A stretch of DNA of 44,693 nucleotides from a bacterium. GTDB lineage: Bacteria; Krumholzibacteriota; Krumholzibacteria; LZORAL124-64-63. Shown piece after piece: positions 42,618-44,693 of this stretch. The notes beneath the pieces are model-generated. The model was given only the letters and a program-made list of their open reading frames with translations. It did not search any database and was not told the DNA's origin. The stretch spans positions 1 to 44,693 of the forward strand of contig QNDV01000001.1 of NCBI GenBank assembly GCA_003646045.1, given 5' to 3'. The translations under genes were made by a program, and so were the position numbers. Position 1 is the stretch's first letter. Each line of letters starts with the position of its first letter.

Positions 42618-43138
42618 TTTTCAAACTCGCTGTCGAACTTGTCCGGCGTGCGTTCCCATTGTAAGTGGGCCACGAAGTCTCGGACCTCTTTGGGCACCCA
42701 GTCTTGGGCCAGCAGCCGGTGGCAGACATTAATGATTTGGTCAACGTCGCGATTGCCCAAGTTCAGTTCGTCCCCGCAGAACAAACACAGCTCCAGGAGG
42801 TCCATCGCCTTCAACCACTGGCGCTCAACTTCGTTCAGGCCCTCTTCGTAGTCCACCATCAAGTCGCGCTTCAGCCGGGCCTCTACTTCACCAAACGCTT
42901 TGCCCGCGTCTGGGGTCAGCCACCATTTGGCCGGTGCCGGCATGTCGCCGACCCAACGCTCTGCCACGTCATGAAACAGACACGCCTTGGTGAGGCGCAA
43001 ACTCGCGCCGGGGTTCAAGACCTCCAGCAGCGCGACCATGTTCCAACTATGGACGGCCACGCTGTAGGGTCGGTGATGAAAAGTGGCGTGTAGCCTCTCG
43101 GTTTGGCCACCCTCAATTAGTGCTTTACTTCGCTTCAC
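42614..43138 (-). CDS. HD-domain 5'-deoxynucleotidase, YfbR-like
   Basis: A 174-residue protein. GTG 43138 is chosen because GGGAGG lies six bases upstream. A longer frame to 43210 would overlap the previous gene by 86 bases without such a site. HRPYSVAVHSWNM (Arg23, His30), LFHDVAE (His56, Asp57) and GDMPAPAK are the pattern of E. coli YfbR and related HD phosphohydrolases. These remove the phosphate from deoxynucleoside 5'-monophosphates. In phages they adjust the nucleotide pool, sometimes to remove a normal base in favour of a modified one. Confidence 0.8.
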   Translation of the reverse strand: MKRSKALIEGGQTERLHATFHHRPYSVAVHSWNMVALLEVLNPGASLRLTKACLFHDVAERWVGDMPAPAKWWLTPDAGKAFGEVEARLKRDLMVDYEEGLNEVERQWLKAMDLLELCLFCGDELNLGNRDVDQIINVCHRLLAQDWVPKEVRDFVAHLQWERTPDKFDSEFEK

Positions 43139-44141
43139 GTTTTGCCTCCCGGCGGTCCAGCCACTCAACGATTGCCCTGCGCCAATCGGTGGCTTTAATT
43201 GTGCCCGCAACCGTCATGGCGTCGGCGTATTGTTTGGCCTTAAAAAGGTTGTGTGTTTCCACAATAGGCAAGGCCACCCGGCGGAAGAACGGTTCGGTGT
43301 AGCCCATGGCCCGGTGCTCCAGGTCAAGGAACATTTGCAGCTCCCCAAACCAGGTTGCGGGGTCAGCCCGGTTCACCATCGGGAACGGCCGCACGCCGTC
43401 TTCCTCATACGGCGTACGCGCACCCAGGGCGGGCGGCTGGGCAGCATAGGCGGCCAGGCCCAACAGCGGCTCCACCGTCTTGTGGTAGGCGTGCCAGTTG
43501 TCGCTGATCTGGTAGAACGAACCCATGGGAATTTTCGCCATGCTCGCCACCACTTCGTGGAGCATGCTGAAGTGAACCGCGTTGGCTCCATAAGCGCCCC
43601 ACACGATGTCGTTGGAGCGGTTGAATACCGTCATGTCCAAGAGGCCGCCCCGGTGCTGGAAGTGAACCGCGATGTTACACGGAATATCCTTCATGCCGTC
43701 TTGGGCAGCCAGGTCCACGCGAGGGTCGAACATCGTTATTATCTGGCGGCGACACAGTGCGTCTTTTCTCAGGTTGTGGATCACGGCCATGAGCTGGTCC
43801 ACCTCAAAGTGTCGCCGCCACCGGTGGCCGTATGCGCCGTGGAAATAAACGCCGTCATCGCTGAACGCTTTCATGCCCTTCACGAACCGGGTGAGAGGTT
43901 CCACGTCGTTGCGCCCACCAAGCATCCACAACGCTTCGTAGAAGTGGAAGAATGGATTGGCGTCGCGCTCCGGCCAGAAGATGACCCGCTCGCGGGGGTG
44001 GCTGTATACCGTAGTCACCGGCTCCAGCATGACGTGTACCGGCCCGTTGCGCGTCTCTTCGGTGACGACCGGCCCGGCCAGAATCTGGTGCATGGCTTCG
44101 GGCAAAGCTTCGTGCACGTTTCTTACTTTAATTACTTTCAT
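43125..44141 (-). CDS. ThyA-family thymidylate synthase or dUMP hydroxymethylase
   Basis: A 338-residue protein starting at ATG 44141; a longer in-frame start at 44213 lies inside the HNH gene. The nucleophile Cys155 sits in KDIPCNIAVHF, Glu69 in YEALWML, Arg175 and Ser176 in FNRSND, and Asn187 in WGAYGANAVHF; NWHAYHK follows. Asn rather than Asp at the base-recognition position favours dUMP over dCMP. The folate-stacking Trp pair of E. coli ThyA appears replaced by Met and Phe, and the D-to-N spacing is one residue longer. It makes dTMP or a 5-hydroxymethyl derivative; which one cannot be told from sequence. Confidence 0.78.
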   Translation of the reverse strand: MKVIKVRNVHEALPEAMHQILAGPVVTEETRNGPVHVMLEPVTTVYSHPRERVIFWPERDANPFFHFYEALWMLGGRNDVEPLTRFVKGMKAFSDDGVYFHGAYGHRWRRHFEVDQLMAVIHNLRKDALCRRQIITMFDPRVDLAAQDGMKDIPCNIAVHFQHRGGLLDMTVFNRSNDIVWGAYGANAVHFSMLHEVVASMAKIPMGSFYQISDNWHAYHKTVEPLLGLAAYAAQPPALGARTPYEEDGVRPFPMVNRADPATWFGELQMFLDLEHRAMGYTEPFFRRVALPIVETHNLFKAKQYADAMTVAGTIKATDWRRAIVEWLDRREAKREAK

Positions 44142-44442
44142 TTTTGCTCGCTCGCTTTCTTCTTCGCTGCTGAGCCGCAGCCATGTTGTCCTTTGCTTCT
44201 TGCGTGAACACACGTCCCTGAAGGTGATGTGATTTGTGTTCTTTGTCCGTCATCAACTGCAGGTTTTCCAGCCGGTTGTCAGCCCGCTTTTCGTTGATGT
44301 GGTGAGCCACTTCATCGTCCGTCAACTCACGACCCAAGTGGCTTTCCATTACCAGTCGGTGCTGGAACTTCCGGCCGCTTTCAGTTTTCTCCACAACATA
44401 CCCTCTGTCAGAAACATAAGTCCAACCAATTGGGTTTGTCAT
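44128..44442 (-). CDS. HNH homing-type endonuclease
   Basis: A 104-residue protein starting at ATG 44442. DDEVAHHINEKRADNRLENL (43-62), followed by LMTDKEHKSHH, is a standard HNH nuclease core. The C-terminal FTQEAKDNMAAAQQRRRKR resembles the NUMOD3 DNA-binding motif of homing endonucleases. Free-standing HNH genes often sit beside thymidylate synthase or polymerase genes, as here. It overlaps the ThyA-family gene by 14 bases and the preceding gene by four bases. Confidence 0.85.
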   Translation of the reverse strand: MTNPIGWTYVSDRGYVVEKTESGRKFQHRLVMESHLGRELTDDEVAHHINEKRADNRLENLQLMTDKEHKSHHLQGRVFTQEAKDNMAAAQQRRRKRASKNESN

Positions 44443-44693
44443 GGATACCTACGCTTCAACCGGCGGCCAAGCATGCCACGTCGTAGCTTATCATACTCAC
44501 AAAGTGTGTGCTCAACAGTTCTCATGTCCCACTTTGGCCAATCGCTGGGCCAGTTGGTTGGGTAGGTGCTGGACCTAAGAATCTTGCGCATGAGAATCAC
44601 TTGCTCGTCAATCCCGGCCTGACTGGTGCGGCTAAATTCCCGGCCATATATCCAAGCCAATCCCCGCGCTGCGCCCGGCCCCGGTGATGCCCA
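44439..44693 (-). CDS. Hypothetical protein, C-terminal part (begins at base 126 after wrap)
   Basis: The frame is open from the window edge (44693) to the stop at 44439, 84 codons plus stop. It joins in phase with the 42 codons at 126-1. The C-terminal part is helical and basic (SQAGIDEQVILMRKILRSST; PSDWPKWDMRTVEH; RRGMLGRRLKRR). A TTG at 44660 could be read as an internal start but has no ribosome site, and the wrapped form is more convincing. No family recognised. The stop overlaps the HNH start (ATGA). Confidence 0.7.
   Translation of the reverse strand, partial: WASPGPGAARGLAWIYGREFSRTSQAGIDEQVILMRKILRSSTYPTNWPSDWPKWDMRTVEHTLCEYDKLRRGMLGRRLKRRYP

Noticed and set aside
1..44693. Lysogeny module (integrase, CI-type repressor, attachment site)
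   Set aside because: No recombinase motifs and no long repressor gene were seen; the HTH protein alone is not enough to call the phage temperate.

Overview
This 44,693-bp window reads as the complete genome of a tailed siphovirus-type phage. It has a full head-to-tail morphogenesis block, a lysis cassette and a phage-encoded replication and nucleotide module. I see no integrase, no tRNA, no rRNA and no host housekeeping gene. GC content is moderately high. Tail-tip genes resemble those of alphaproteobacterial gene transfer agents (GTA) and marine siphoviruses, so a Gram-negative, probably environmental or marine, host is likely. The host itself cannot be named from the sequence. The two window ends join in frame: a leftward reading frame open at base 1 continues without a stop from base 44693, so the molecule is most simply a circularly permuted or circularised assembly cut inside a small gene.

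Layout. (1) 549-1956 is a 1.4-kb divergent intergenic region with no convincing gene. It carries seven copies of an 8-bp motif (CCGTCCTG, both orientations), an AT-rich island, iterated GAATAACACAGT and AATCGCCGAATG boxes, and a perfect 21-bp inverted repeat enclosing two 25-bp direct repeats. It probably holds the early regulatory region and possibly the replication origin. (2) 1957-32487, rightward, holds the late genes: small terminase, large terminase, portal, MuF head protein fused to an ADP-ribosyltransferase domain, scaffold and major capsid protein. These are followed by about 6.7 kb of unusual structural genes, the neck proteins, tail terminator, tail tube, frameshifted tail chaperones, tape measure, tail-tip proteins, a holin-like protein and a GH108 endolysin. 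(3) 32558-35409, leftward, holds small genes of unknown function, including membrane and secreted proteins. (4) 35660-44693 and 1-548, leftward, is the early module: primase-helicase, HTH protein, PD-(D/E)XK nuclease, dCMP deaminase, family A DNA polymerase with Leu at the Phe762-equivalent position, an Nmad1/MazG-like protein, a YfbR-like HD nucleotidase, a ThyA-family enzyme and an HNH endonuclease.

How the genes work together. Leftward early transcription starting near 580 would express nucleotide-pool enzymes and a compact replisome (primase-helicase plus PolA). Rightward late transcription appears to use sigma70-like promoters with a 17-bp spacer. Three share a TATGTT or TATGGT -10 (before the small terminase, the capsid gene and the lysis genes), and a fourth (TTGACT/TACAAT) lies inside the tail terminator gene just before the tail tube gene. 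The small terminase message is predicted to be leaderless. The capsid gene has its own promoter, a leader hairpin and a strong 3' hairpin.

Most interesting points are the MuF-ADP-ribosyltransferase virion protein with an adjacent small acidic gene, the exact A_AAA_AAC frameshift site, the Leu762-type PolA, the possible DNA-base modification pathway, and the repeat-rich 549-1956 region.
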